Notes under the pieces: generated by a model
Database searches by the model: none
What the model was told of the DNA's origin: nothing
What the model saw: the letters and a program-made list of their open reading frames with translations, nothing else
Shown here: one piece after another, positions 25,721-34,722 of the stretch
Layout: each line of letters starts with the position of its first letter
Position numbering within the stretch: position 1 is the stretch's first letter
Translations under genes and position numbers: made by a program
NCBI RefSeq assembly: GCF_002024805.1
Contig: NZ_CP014337.1
Location: 2,108,001 to 2,172,000, forward strand
From: Elizabethkingia bruuniana
GTDB taxonomy: Bacteria; Bacteroidota; Bacteroidia; Flavobacteriales; Weeksellaceae
Direction of reading: 5' to 3'
Length of the DNA stretch: 64,000 nt

Positions 25721-26416
25721 TTACTTTTTAAAATACTTATCATTGTAGATAATGAAGTTTTCATTACGGGGAATAATGCTTTTAATTTTTGCATTTAATT
25801 TATCTTTTTGATATACACTTAATGTTACATAATAATAACTATCCGCTATTGTTTTACCATTGATTACAGCCTCTTTTTGTTGTTTATTTTTTGCCCTTGT
25901 TAATTGATAAATATAAGAGTTCGTATCCCACTGATAAACAATAGTTTCATCCATAAGCAAAATATTATATTGTGGTTTTGTGTTCAACTTTTTTGTTAAA
26001 AAGTCTACAAACAATGTAAAGCCTTTCTCTCCTCCATTGAAATCCTCGGAAGAAGAATAGGCAACCAATCCTTTTTTTGAATCAGCTAATAGATGAAGAT
26101 TATTAAATTTAAACTTATCTGAGAATGACAAATGTATCTTATTCTTTGGAGTTTCATAAAGATTATATTTAAAAGCGCATACATTATCAGCTTTTAAAAT
26201 GTCCTCCATTCTTTTCTCTTCACATCCCTCATTTACAAAAACGGTTTTGAACACTTCTGTTTTTGATGTAAGTTGATCAACATCTTCATTAAAAGAGATT
26301 TTAGACAAATCAAAACTACTACAATCATTACATATATAATTAGAGTTTTGGGACTTTACACAAGATATCAATAAGAATGTAAAACCAATATTTATAACTT
26401 TTTTTACGATTTTCAT
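25721..26416 (-). CDS. Lipoprotein, possible T6SS immunity or accessory protein
   Basis: 231 residues. LLISC at 16-20 is a lipobox (Cys20). The rest is Lys/Asn/Asp-rich, soluble and unlike any family I know. It is the last gene of the vgrG operon, behind the orphan effector candidate at 27939-30500. Periplasmic lipoproteins at this position are often immunity proteins. That role is inferred from position only. Confidence 0.65.
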   Translation of the reverse strand: MKIVKKVINIGFTFLLISCVKSQNSNYICNDCSSFDLSKISFNEDVDQLTSKTEVFKTVFVNEGCEEKRMEDILKADNVCAFKYNLYETPKNKIHLSFSDKFKFNNLHLLADSKKGLVAYSSSEDFNGGEKGFTLFVDFLTKKLNTKPQYNILLMDETIVYQWDTNSYIYQLTRAKNKQQKEAVINGKTIADSYYYVTLSVYQKDKLNAKIKSIIPRNENFIIYNDKYFKK

Positions 26417-26442
26417 ATTTTACGTGTCTATATAAAGCTTAA

Positions 26443-27027
26443 CTATCGCCAGTATGTTAATTGTCTGACAAAATGCTTCATTTTTTTCACAACAAAAAAG
26501 CGAAAAAAATCTAATTTTTCATCTTCATAAAATCCCTCTATTGGTATATCTACTATTTCGAAATATACCAGCATAATACTTGTTTTTTCATTAATTCTCT
26601 TATAATCCTCTTTAGAAATATATATCCCTTTTTCTTCTTTATCCTCCCCTATTAAATATAATCTAAAATAATCACTATTAGAAACAGTTTCAGATGTGTA
26701 GGTGTAAGTATCTTTTTTTTTGATGAAAAACCTTTCTTGCACCTTATATATCTTTCCTTTTTTAATTTTATGGCCCAGAATAATCTTTCCATATAAAAAA
26801 TTAATTATGACTATAGCAATAATTCCAATCACATAATAAGTAAGAATACTTTGATTCTCAAAATATCCTTCCAAAACAATCATATTGATAAAAAATAGAA
26901 TAAAATAAAGTGGTAAAAAAGTGATAGTTAATACAAAAGGAAAAACTAATAATGAAAGCCATAAACTCCGGTTAAACTTATTCATGACAAACGGAATTTC
27001 ACCCTTCGAAATAAGATATCGGTGCAT
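26443..27027 (-). CDS. Unknown inner-membrane protein of the vgrG operon
   Basis: 194 residues with two strong transmembrane helices (about 23-50 and 65-82) and then a cytoplasmic Lys/Glu-rich part. No recognised family. It lies 10 bp before the next gene start on the same strand. An immunity protein against a membrane-acting toxin would look like this, but it could as well be an accessory protein. Confidence 0.6.
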   Translation of the reverse strand: MHRYLISKGEIPFVMNKFNRSLWLSLLVFPFVLTITFLPLYFILFFINMIVLEGYFENQSILTYYVIGIIAIVIINFLYGKIILGHKIKKGKIYKVQERFFIKKKDTYTYTSETVSNSDYFRLYLIGEDKEEKGIYISKEDYKRINEKTSIMLVYFEIVDIPIEGFYEDEKLDFFRFFVVKKMKHFVRQLTYWR

Positions 27028-27036
27028 AGTATTAAA

Positions 27037-27942
27037 TTAAAAAACTTCTAATTGTTTTTTTCCTTTTGGTAAATAGAAAAGATAATTAAATGCTCCTTCT
27101 CCGTCTTGTTTCCCAGCCATTAATGGTGGAACTGTATATTTAAATAAATATTGATTTCCATTCTCGTCCTTCTTCTTACTAACAAATCTGACCAGTTTTC
27201 CTTTAGCATAAAATTTAATATCATAGTCCTCCAAAGGATAGAGTTTTTTTATATTTGATAAATTAGTTTCTTTATATAAATCATCTACTTCTTGTTTGGA
27301 CATATATTCCATCTGAGCTTGCATTTTTATACTTTGTTTCATTATTTCAAAATAACTCTCAGAATCTTTACTTTGAAGAACTTTATAGAATTTTCTAGCT
27401 CCTTCATCAAGAAATGTTGTAGTATTAGATAAATCTTGTGCGTCTTCCAAAATACTTTTATAATTCCAAGATACAGAAGCATCAAAGGGCAGTTCTATTT
27501 CATAATATGGCAATTTTTTTTCTAAAATTTCCTTAGGAAGCTGAAATTTTCCCAAAGAAACATAATCACTCATTTTCTTTCCATCTATAACTTCACTATA
27601 TCCAAAATCAACAGATAAATCAGTATTTGCATTTAATTGCATATTATTAAACATTGGTGATAGACGTATTTTTAATAACTGTTTGCCGCTAGTCAAAATA
27701 CAAGTATTCAAAGGTATTTCATTCGTCATTCCTCCTTTTACACCATAACTAAATACAGGTATATCATTTAAAAATACTTCGTAATAACAGGCTTGAACTT
27801 GAAGTTTTGCGGTATAATATGGTTTTTGGATATCCATTTTTTTATTTTTTGTTTCTACTTTCTTAATCATCGTATTTGCTTTATCCTGGAATTTGGCTTT
27901 TCCATAAAAAAGGATAAAAACTATTATTATTAAATTTCTCAT
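27037..27942 (-). CDS. Unknown exported protein of the vgrG operon
   Basis: 301 residues with a short hydrophobic leader (MRNLIIIVFILFYG). The body has a beta-rich first half (AKLQVQACYYEVFLNDIPVF) and a helical middle (about 165-230). Its start overlaps the stop of the 853-residue protein by 4 bp, which points to translational coupling and to a working partnership (immunity, chaperone or adaptor). No family could be named. Confidence 0.65.
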   Translation of the reverse strand: MRNLIIIVFILFYGKAKFQDKANTMIKKVETKNKKMDIQKPYYTAKLQVQACYYEVFLNDIPVFSYGVKGGMTNEIPLNTCILTSGKQLLKIRLSPMFNNMQLNANTDLSVDFGYSEVIDGKKMSDYVSLGKFQLPKEILEKKLPYYEIELPFDASVSWNYKSILEDAQDLSNTTTFLDEGARKFYKVLQSKDSESYFEIMKQSIKMQAQMEYMSKQEVDDLYKETNLSNIKKLYPLEDYDIKFYAKGKLVRFVSKKKDENGNQYLFKYTVPPLMAGKQDGEGAFNYLFYLPKGKKQLEVF

Positions 27943-30500
27943 GCTTCTATAATATAACCCTTACCTTTCACAAAATTATCTTCTCTATCAAGTATGTTAT
28001 AAGTATCCTTATATTGTATTTGATTATTCTTTCCTTTCGCCGTAATAATACAAACAATATTAATGCCCATGAAATCACATTTTGCTTCTACAAAAGTACC
28101 TTTATTATCGTGCCCAATACTTGCCTTTGGCTTTACAGATGTTACAGCATAAGCTTCTGCTTGTATTTCTCCATCGATTGAGAATACAACAGCATTTAGA
28201 CTGATTTTAGCTTTAGCAGACAAGGATAATCTAAGCCCAATTTCTCCATTTAAATTTAAATTTGAACCTCCTTTTTCCGCCAAGGCATATTCAAATTCTA
28301 CATTTACCTGACCAAATAAAGTAAGCATAAAATTCAACTCTGCTCCAACTGTATTTAATGCAATTTCAATAGCTTTTACAGCCTGCCCAAATGCGGGAAC
28401 ATAGGATACAGCTGCTATAATATCTAAAGAAACATCCCCTTTAAGTAGTGGATTAAATCTTACCATTAGTTTACCATCTGTATAAACTTCATTGGTATCT
28501 TCTTTAATCGCTGCCTGCCATTTACCTCCGATACTAATTGCAGGGTAATCTATAGTCCCGACAATAGGTGATTTTAGAATTTTCCCCAGTCCTTTTACAG
28601 CTGATTTATGCCCAGAATTAATTTTATCAATATTGGTTAACCTATCTAATCCTTCTTTTAAAGTTAATAGCAATTCTAAAAACTTTTTTATTTTTTGTGC
28701 ATATTTATCAGCAAGTTCAATTTCTTCTCCTTTGTTATACTCCGCCTTTAAAACCAATTGGAATTCCAATTCCATTCCATTGGCTCTTTTTTCCATTCCA
28801 TATTTATTTATTCTTCCAGCCTTATTGGACTTTGAAAAAGCATCACTATATCTAGACTTAGGATCTTTTGCATCCTCCTTATCAGTTCTTGGGTAATTAG
28901 GAAGGTTGGTATATGTATATTGTTCCGGACCTTTCATCCCAAATCTAAAATCAAGTGTCCATTTAACATCAGGATATACCAAAATTTTTAATTGCTTTGA
29001 GTACCTACATGTAGAAGCCATGATGTCCAAACTAGCACTATTGTCTCTAGGTAAACTAACAGGCCAAATATATTCAAGCATTTTAAAGCTTGTTTTTTCC
29101 AATAGATTATCATTACTTGGATGATAATTGAATGCAGCTTTAAAGCTTAAAACATTACTACTAACATTAATATTTTTAAAGTTTTCCGGAGATTTTAATA
29201 CCGTTAATGCCTTAGTTTTATGATCATTTTTTTTACCTGTAAAGATACATTCAGTTGTTTCAAGTTGCTTTAATTCAATACTGTAATCTTTCAAATGATC
29301 AACATCTGGACATATTATAGGAATATTTAATAAGTTCGGAAATGAGACTCCTTCCTGCTCTTTAAAAAGAACTCTACTCTTTTCCGTATCACTTTCCGGA
29401 ATAGGATTAAAAATAACCTCTTTATAAAGACAAGGATGATAAGCAGCTATATTGGTTTCGATTTGCCCAACTAATACAGGTTTATTAGAAGAATCTTTTT
29501 CCCAATTATATGGCTTACCTTCGTAAGCAACTTCTAAATAATTTCGTTCAAAATTTTCAAAGAATTTACCTGTTTGAATTGATTTTACCAACGAATATAT
29601 TTTAATATTACTCCCGCCTTCTTTTATCCAACTATAGTCTACCCAAACATTAATTACCGATTTTTGGATATATGTTCGCTTTACTTTCTCCTCATTTTCA
29701 GTGATTAACCCCGCTACACCCTGTTTTCCTTCCTCATTTTTATTGGCTTTTACAGCATCAACCTCACACATAAAGGTTTTGGATCCTCCATAACTCAAAT
29801 CGTCATCCGAATCCAGTATAAAAGTATCTTTATCCTTTAAAGCTATTTCTAGCTCCTGTCCATATAAGCCCGAGGTATAAATATGTAATCTCAAGTGCGA
29901 CCCCCAACAGACTTTTGTCCCTTTTGGTATTGGATTATCCTGCATATCCGTCCATTCCGTTCTTATAACAGAAGGCTTCCCCATTGCTCTTACAAAAATC
30001 CCATAAGGTTTCTTACCCTCAGCTCCTGTTTCCGGGAAAAAAGCTTCAAGATATGCCAGCCCTCCTCCTTCCAATACCTCTGGAAAATTTACAGTCTGCA
30101 TTCCTGTAACCCCTTTGCTAAAAGATTCATTATGTGATAAATTTTGAGGGTCTAATTTTTTAGGAGCTAATATCCAAGTCCAGTTAACATCTTTATATTT
30201 TTCTTGAATACTATTCTGCTTCTCTTTATAGGCTTTCAGCCTTTCCTCCTCATTGGCATTCCAGTTTTCCAACAACTTTTTAGGAGACCAACCTGCTTTC
30301 GCTCTCTCATCCCACCTCTTTTTGGATAATTCCACACTTTTATTAAAATCTTCACTTAGAGCTTTAGTTTCTTTCTCATACTCTTCAACAACTACAGAGA
30401 AAGAAGAGGCTTTTGGTAATTTTAAAACACCATAACCCGTATCCATATCTAATTTACTACTCGGACTATCTACAATTTTTATATGCAGGGACTTTTTCAT
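27939..30500 (-). CDS. Orphan 853-residue protein behind PAAR-like gene, T6SS effector candidate
   Basis: 853 residues from the ATG at 30500; a longer frame of 18 codons overlaps the end of the PAAR-like gene. Residues about 25-90 form a charged coiled-coil. The middle (about 100-580) is beta-rich without a known signature. The end (about 690-800) has alternating hydrophobic and Gly-rich stretches (DIIAAVSYVPAFGQAVKAI, LNLNGEIGLRLSLSAKAK) that could insert in or bind to membranes. There is no signal peptide. It directly follows the DUF4280 PAAR-like tip gene and is translationally coupled to a downstream exported protein, the usual layout for a T6SS cargo effector with its immunity gene. I see no catalytic motif. 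Confidence 0.6.
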   Translation of the reverse strand: MKKSLHIKIVDSPSSKLDMDTGYGVLKLPKASSFSVVVEEYEKETKALSEDFNKSVELSKKRWDERAKAGWSPKKLLENWNANEEERLKAYKEKQNSIQEKYKDVNWTWILAPKKLDPQNLSHNESFSKGVTGMQTVNFPEVLEGGGLAYLEAFFPETGAEGKKPYGIFVRAMGKPSVIRTEWTDMQDNPIPKGTKVCWGSHLRLHIYTSGLYGQELEIALKDKDTFILDSDDDLSYGGSKTFMCEVDAVKANKNEEGKQGVAGLITENEEKVKRTYIQKSVINVWVDYSWIKEGGSNIKIYSLVKSIQTGKFFENFERNYLEVAYEGKPYNWEKDSSNKPVLVGQIETNIAAYHPCLYKEVIFNPIPESDTEKSRVLFKEQEGVSFPNLLNIPIICPDVDHLKDYSIELKQLETTECIFTGKKNDHKTKALTVLKSPENFKNINVSSNVLSFKAAFNYHPSNDNLLEKTSFKMLEYIWPVSLPRDNSASLDIMASTCRYSKQLKILVYPDVKWTLDFRFGMKGPEQYTYTNLPNYPRTDKEDAKDPKSRYSDAFSKSNKAGRINKYGMEKRANGMELEFQLVLKAEYNKGEEIELADKYAQKIKKFLELLLTLKEGLDRLTNIDKINSGHKSAVKGLGKILKSPIVGTIDYPAISIGGKWQAAIKEDTNEVYTDGKLMVRFNPLLKGDVSLDIIAAVSYVPAFGQAVKAIEIALNTVGAELNFMLTLFGQVNVEFEYALAEKGGSNLNLNGEIGLRLSLSAKAKISLNAVVFSIDGEIQAEAYAVTSVKPKASIGHDNKGTFVEAKCDFMGINIVCIITAKGKNNQIQYKDTYNILDREDNFVKGKGYIIEA

Positions 30501-30504
30501 AATA

Positions 30505-30972
30505 TTAATTTTGAATATTGAGTATTTTATCCTCTTCTGAAGATAATGGAACAAACGGAAACAATTCTGCTAATACTTCTTGGTCTGCATTTTCAACACT
30601 TTGAGAAGAAACTTCAGCCGTCTGACCATGATTGACGATCTTGATACAATCTTTACTTCCAATAGGACAAGTAGCTTTACTACTTTCCAATAAGGCTTTA
30701 CCTTTATTATCTTCTAAGGTTATTTTATCATAAAAGCCACTCCATTCTGTAACGGTAACCTGACAAGGGTTATTGTTCATCTTACTACAGCTTCCAAAAG
30801 TGTTTTTTTCAAAAGTCTTACCAATATCCATATGGGTAGCCATAAGCTTATCAGCACCATCTTTATCATTAATATAGCGTTTGCTCTGAGTTTTCACTTT
30901 AAGCTTATCTGGCGCTGTACCAAAATTGCACATACATAGCGCTCCTTGACAGACTAAATGTTTTTCACTCAT
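30505..30972 (-). CDS. PAAR-like protein (DUF4280 family)
   Basis: 155 residues. Cys-rich start LVCQGALCMCNFG, then NTFGSCSKMNNNPC and ATCPIGSKDC, as in DUF4280 proteins, which replace PAAR tips in Bacteroidota T6SS. It should cap the VgrG spike and carry cargo; the gene right behind it is the presumed cargo. About 45 residues after the core are acidic and may bind the partner. Confidence 0.85.
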   Translation of the reverse strand: MSEKHLVCQGALCMCNFGTAPDKLKVKTQSKRYINDKDGADKLMATHMDIGKTFEKNTFGSCSKMNNNPCQVTVTEWSGFYDKITLEDNKGKALLESSKATCPIGSKDCIKIVNHGQTAEVSSQSVENADQEVLAELFPFVPLSSEEDKILNIQN

Positions 30973-31001
30973 ATTTTGGTGTTTTTAGTGTTTATTTTAA
31001 T

Positions 31002-31982
31002 TTACTGAGAATTCAATTCATAAAGCTGAAATTCTATTCTGTGCTCTATTACTTTCTCAAAGGTTGAAATTATTCCATTAATAGAAAATATCTCCCTTGT
31101 TTCTTTGTGTAATTTGTAAAGTAAATCTATTTGTCCTTTATTAGATTTTACATTCAATGGATCTTCCTGTTCTTTTCCTTTTATTTCTAATACAATTTTA
31201 TTACCCGAAGTATATTGCTTATTTATTATCCTTTCTGCTTTATAAGAAACTTCACGTCCAAGCCCAGAAAAATAAATATCAAAGATTCCCTCTTTAGAAA
31301 ACTGCTCATAACTCAGATACACGTCCAGAAAAAAAAGCTTATAAAATATATTTCTAAAAAGCAGATCTAATTTTTTATTTACATCTCCTAATGCAATATC
31401 TAAACGTCTTATCATTTCATTAGCAACTTCCGATACATAGTATTCTCTTATTTTCGGTAAATGTTCAGACCTCCATCTTAGTGCTATTTCTTCAACATTG
31501 TCAATTCTTAGAATATTCCCGTTATCTTTTATTATAACTTTTAATGGATAAAGTGCTTGCTCTGCCTTTTCAAAAATTTGTTCTACAATCTTATCGACCT
31601 CCTGATTATTGACAAATGTTTTCTCTTTGGATAGTTCTACCCTATTTTGTTTCCTTTTTATCTTTATCTTATAATGAAACTGCAATTCTTTAGGAAAAAA
31701 CTTCATTATAACGCCATATACTTTTGTACTTTCTGTATTGGGTAAATCCAGCTTTGTACTTTTCAGCTGATTGCTTTCCTGTTTTTTAAAAGCTTTTTCA
31801 GGAATATATAAATGTTCAACATATTTAGGTAATGTCAATGTCAGAAGTTCGTGAAGCGCACAGTGCTTATTATGAAATTCTATAAGCTCCTCACTTGTCA
31901 TTTCATAGCCTCTGGAGATTTCCTCCAGATCAAGAATTCCGTCAATTCTTATTTTCACATATTCTTTATCTGCACTAACCAT
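31002..31982 (-). CDS. LysM-like T6SS accessory protein
   Basis: 326 residues without a signal peptide. The first 65 residues resemble a LysM module (ISRGYEMTSEELIEFHNKH ... YIP). The remainder is helical and charged, with no named domain. Proteins of this type lie between effector and PAAR-like genes in flavobacterial T6SS loci and may act as adaptors loading the cargo. That role is inference from position. Confidence 0.65.
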   Translation of the reverse strand: MVSADKEYVKIRIDGILDLEEISRGYEMTSEELIEFHNKHCALHELLTLTLPKYVEHLYIPEKAFKKQESNQLKSTKLDLPNTESTKVYGVIMKFFPKELQFHYKIKIKRKQNRVELSKEKTFVNNQEVDKIVEQIFEKAEQALYPLKVIIKDNGNILRIDNVEEIALRWRSEHLPKIREYYVSEVANEMIRRLDIALGDVNKKLDLLFRNIFYKLFFLDVYLSYEQFSKEGIFDIYFSGLGREVSYKAERIINKQYTSGNKIVLEIKGKEQEDPLNVKSNKGQIDLLYKLHKETREIFSINGIISTFEKVIEHRIEFQLYELNSQ

Positions 31983-32007
31983 TTAAAAACAATCGACTTA
32001 TTTACAA

Positions 32008-33081
32008 TTACTTATAAGATTCTTTAAATGTAAAATTACTGTTGTATACTCTCAGACTATCTGCCTTAAAAGGCTCTCCATTTAAGAGAATTTCATAATT
32101 ATTATTATCGGGAGTAATTTTAAACTCCAGTTTTAAATTATTACCAGCTCTTTTAAAAGCTTCATTCGTCTTTTGCCAATCAAAAAATGCACGTCCTTCA
32201 AATGATTCTCCCTTTGCTGTTTCCCAAAAGAAAGTGACCTCCTTAGGAATAGCCCTGTCTTTTACCGGTATATTTTCTACCCATGGGCGAAGCATTGTTT
32301 CTCTTTCCGCATTATAATAATCAACATTTACATTAAACAATCGAAAACCTTTATTCTCAGAACTTATTCTAGGAGACCATTTATAAAGAGTCCTGTAATC
32401 TTCCCATTGTTTTGAAGAAGCTCCATCTATAAACATATCTTTCTTAATATCTTCTCTTGTCTGAGAAATCTTTGAAAACAGTTTATCAGCATATACCTTA
32501 TCATCCTTAATACGCTCGGCTGTATACTTTCCAAGCTCTATCTGCGTGGGACCAAAGCCCAGCCATACTACTACCATACCATTGGGAGCAAATCCAAAAA
32601 TAAGATCACTGAATTTGTCATAGGACTTTCCTAAACCATTATAGGCTTTGTCATAGTCAGGTTCCTGATTTATATTGATATATTCTTTTAAAGGTTTAGT
32701 TGAAGATTTAGATTCTGCATTAGCATAGGCTCTTTGTATCAGATCCTGTACTTTATCTTTTGGAAAATCAACTTTAAGACGATAAAAAGCATCTTCATAT
32801 CTGGAAAAATAAACGATATTAACACCTATAGGTGTCCCTTGCTGTTCAGTAAATCCTTTTCCGGAATTCCCCCAGCTTCCTGAAGAACTGCCATAAGGTA
32901 AATGAGCAGGTGTTCCCTCCAATGTTATAATATTATCCTCTACCGGAGTTATAAGATAGTTATTCCCCGGATGCGAAATCTGCACATTATAAGATAGCAT
33001 AGGTTTTTCGTTTTTCATTTTCTGGCAGTTAATAAGTGGGAGAATTCCCAATAAAAATATAATGATTTTAAATTTATCCAT
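32008..33081 (-). CDS. DUF2931-family lipoprotein, probable lipase immunity protein
   Basis: 357 residues. The leader ends in LINC (Cys19), predicting a periplasmic lipoprotein. The body has the DUF2931 pattern (PIGVNIVYFSRYEDAFYRL, and GFAPNGMVVVWLGFG). DUF2931 proteins commonly follow Tle-type T6SS phospholipases and are their presumed inhibitors. Its start overlaps the lipase stop by 8 bp, so production is coupled. About half of the length after the DUF2931 core is extra. Confidence 0.82.
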   Translation of the reverse strand: MDKFKIIIFLLGILPLINCQKMKNEKPMLSYNVQISHPGNNYLITPVEDNIITLEGTPAHLPYGSSSGSWGNSGKGFTEQQGTPIGVNIVYFSRYEDAFYRLKVDFPKDKVQDLIQRAYANAESKSSTKPLKEYININQEPDYDKAYNGLGKSYDKFSDLIFGFAPNGMVVVWLGFGPTQIELGKYTAERIKDDKVYADKLFSKISQTREDIKKDMFIDGASSKQWEDYRTLYKWSPRISSENKGFRLFNVNVDYYNAERETMLRPWVENIPVKDRAIPKEVTFFWETAKGESFEGRAFFDWQKTNEAFKRAGNNLKLEFKITPDNNNYEILLNGEPFKADSLRVYNSNFTFKESYK

Positions 33082-34720
33082 CTATGATATACCTTTTACG
33101 TTGTGAGTTAGTCAAGGCTCCTGATTCACGAGGCCCCATTCCGAAAGTAGCCATATTGGATGACCAGTGAAGATACTCCCGTCTTAGTTTTTTAAGGTCT
33201 TCCATATTAATGAATGAGTCCAAATATGAATATTCTTTTGCGGTCTTCACATATTGCTGATCGGATGGATTAGCCCCCTCATTGTAAAGGTTTACATATT
33301 TATTTCTAAGTTCATTACACTTTTGAATGTAACTCAGAAGCTGACTGCTGATTTTCAGAATAAAATTATCTGTAATATTATTATCCTTTTCTATACTCGG
33401 GTTATACTTTACATTAAATTGTTTCGAAAACTCAAACATATGGAATAGTGATACTTTATCGTAATGATTAGATAACGTTCTTTCTCCCCAAAGCTTGTAT
33501 TGAGGACTCACATTACTTAAATGAAGATCATCCTGTTCTACCCATATTTCATTGCTGGAATCTTTGAACCAACCCTCCTCGATTAAGATTTTCCTGAACT
33601 TATCACATACTGTCCTTCCTCCTCTTTCAACATAAAGCAATACTTTATTTTTTTCTTTATCTACATATCCGCCACCAATATCGGAGTGTACGCCAGGAAG
33701 CGTAATCTGCAGCCCTTTTATTCCAGCACTCTCTATATTAGTCAAACTAAAATTATCCCGATATTCATCAGCAGACGCGATTTGAAATACAAACGATCCG
33801 TTTTTAACAGCATTAAGACCTAATTGCTCGGCATCGCTATCAATAATACTCACACCAAAAAGACTAAAACCTTTATGGTTGATACCAAAAGATGCTACCG
33901 TATCATATAGTCCTACAAAATTGAATTTTATCTGATTAACAACCAATTCATTTTTCAGCAGACAAGCGCCGAAGTATCCATAATTCATAAGATGAGAATC
34001 TGTTTTCTCTAGGACAAAGAACTGCTCCGAACGCTCTTCTTTATCAGATTTTTCAAATACTTCAGGTGGATATATTTGCAATTTATTTTTACTAAGCTTT
34101 TGTGTTGTTGGTGCATTTGTAGCCACATGCATAAAGTGTCGTGCTGCGGCTGCACCACGGCTAAACCCATATACATTTACGGTTAAAACATTAATAACTT
34201 TCCCTCTGTATTTAGTTCTGAGTGCTTCAGCACCTTTAATGCATCCTTTTGTTACTTTAGCTGCAATTCCCCGCTCTCCTACACCGAGTCCGCCACCACG
34301 TGCCGGCAGTCCCAAAGTATCGTTATCTGTTTTGGAATCTACAGTTCCAATACCTTCAATATACCATGAAACCTGATTCTCTGCATTTGCATCAATAGCA
34401 TCGTAGCCTCTGGCTACATTACTAAAATCATTATCATAACTTCCTTTTCGCTTAGAAGGATCTTTTTGCATTCCTTCCTGTACGTTTGTTTTATTATTAA
34501 AAGTCCCATCAAAGAAAAGATTAAGACTTACATCCACAGTACTAATTGGTTTATCATTAGGGTGAACAATCTTTGGAGAATTATAACTCACCCCTGTATC
34601 TGCTCCTTTCTGATTAACATACTGCGTACTGTTATGTACAATTCCTTCTTTAGAAAAAGTAGTGTTATTACCTTCAGTCTGTGTAAGTATCTTACCCTCT
34701 ACAAAATACTCAATACTCAT
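33074..34720 (-). CDS. T6SS phospholipase effector, Tle1-like (DUF2235)
   Basis: 548 residues. The DUF2235 alpha/beta hydrolase has the oxyanion strand NLFFDGTFNN (67-76), the nucleophile elbow GFSRG (Ser187), a candidate Asp273 in GLYDTVASFG, and the His-Ser-Asp stretch VHSDIGGGY (His345). Tle1-type enzymes are phospholipases A that attack prey membranes in the periplasm. The first 60 residues precede the hydrolase and may bind VgrG, encoded 2 bp upstream. A DUF2931 lipoprotein follows. Confidence 0.88.
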   Translation of the reverse strand: MSIEYFVEGKILTQTEGNNTTFSKEGIVHNSTQYVNQKGADTGVSYNSPKIVHPNDKPISTVDVSLNLFFDGTFNNKTNVQEGMQKDPSKRKGSYDNDFSNVARGYDAIDANAENQVSWYIEGIGTVDSKTDNDTLGLPARGGGLGVGERGIAAKVTKGCIKGAEALRTKYRGKVINVLTVNVYGFSRGAAAARHFMHVATNAPTTQKLSKNKLQIYPPEVFEKSDKEERSEQFFVLEKTDSHLMNYGYFGACLLKNELVVNQIKFNFVGLYDTVASFGINHKGFSLFGVSIIDSDAEQLGLNAVKNGSFVFQIASADEYRDNFSLTNIESAGIKGLQITLPGVHSDIGGGYVDKEKNKVLLYVERGGRTVCDKFRKILIEEGWFKDSSNEIWVEQDDLHLSNVSPQYKLWGERTLSNHYDKVSLFHMFEFSKQFNVKYNPSIEKDNNITDNFILKISSQLLSYIQKCNELRNKYVNLYNEGANPSDQQYVKTAKEYSYLDSFINMEDLKKLRREYLHWSSNMATFGMGPRESGALTNSQRKRYIIDG

Positions 34721-34722
34721 TC

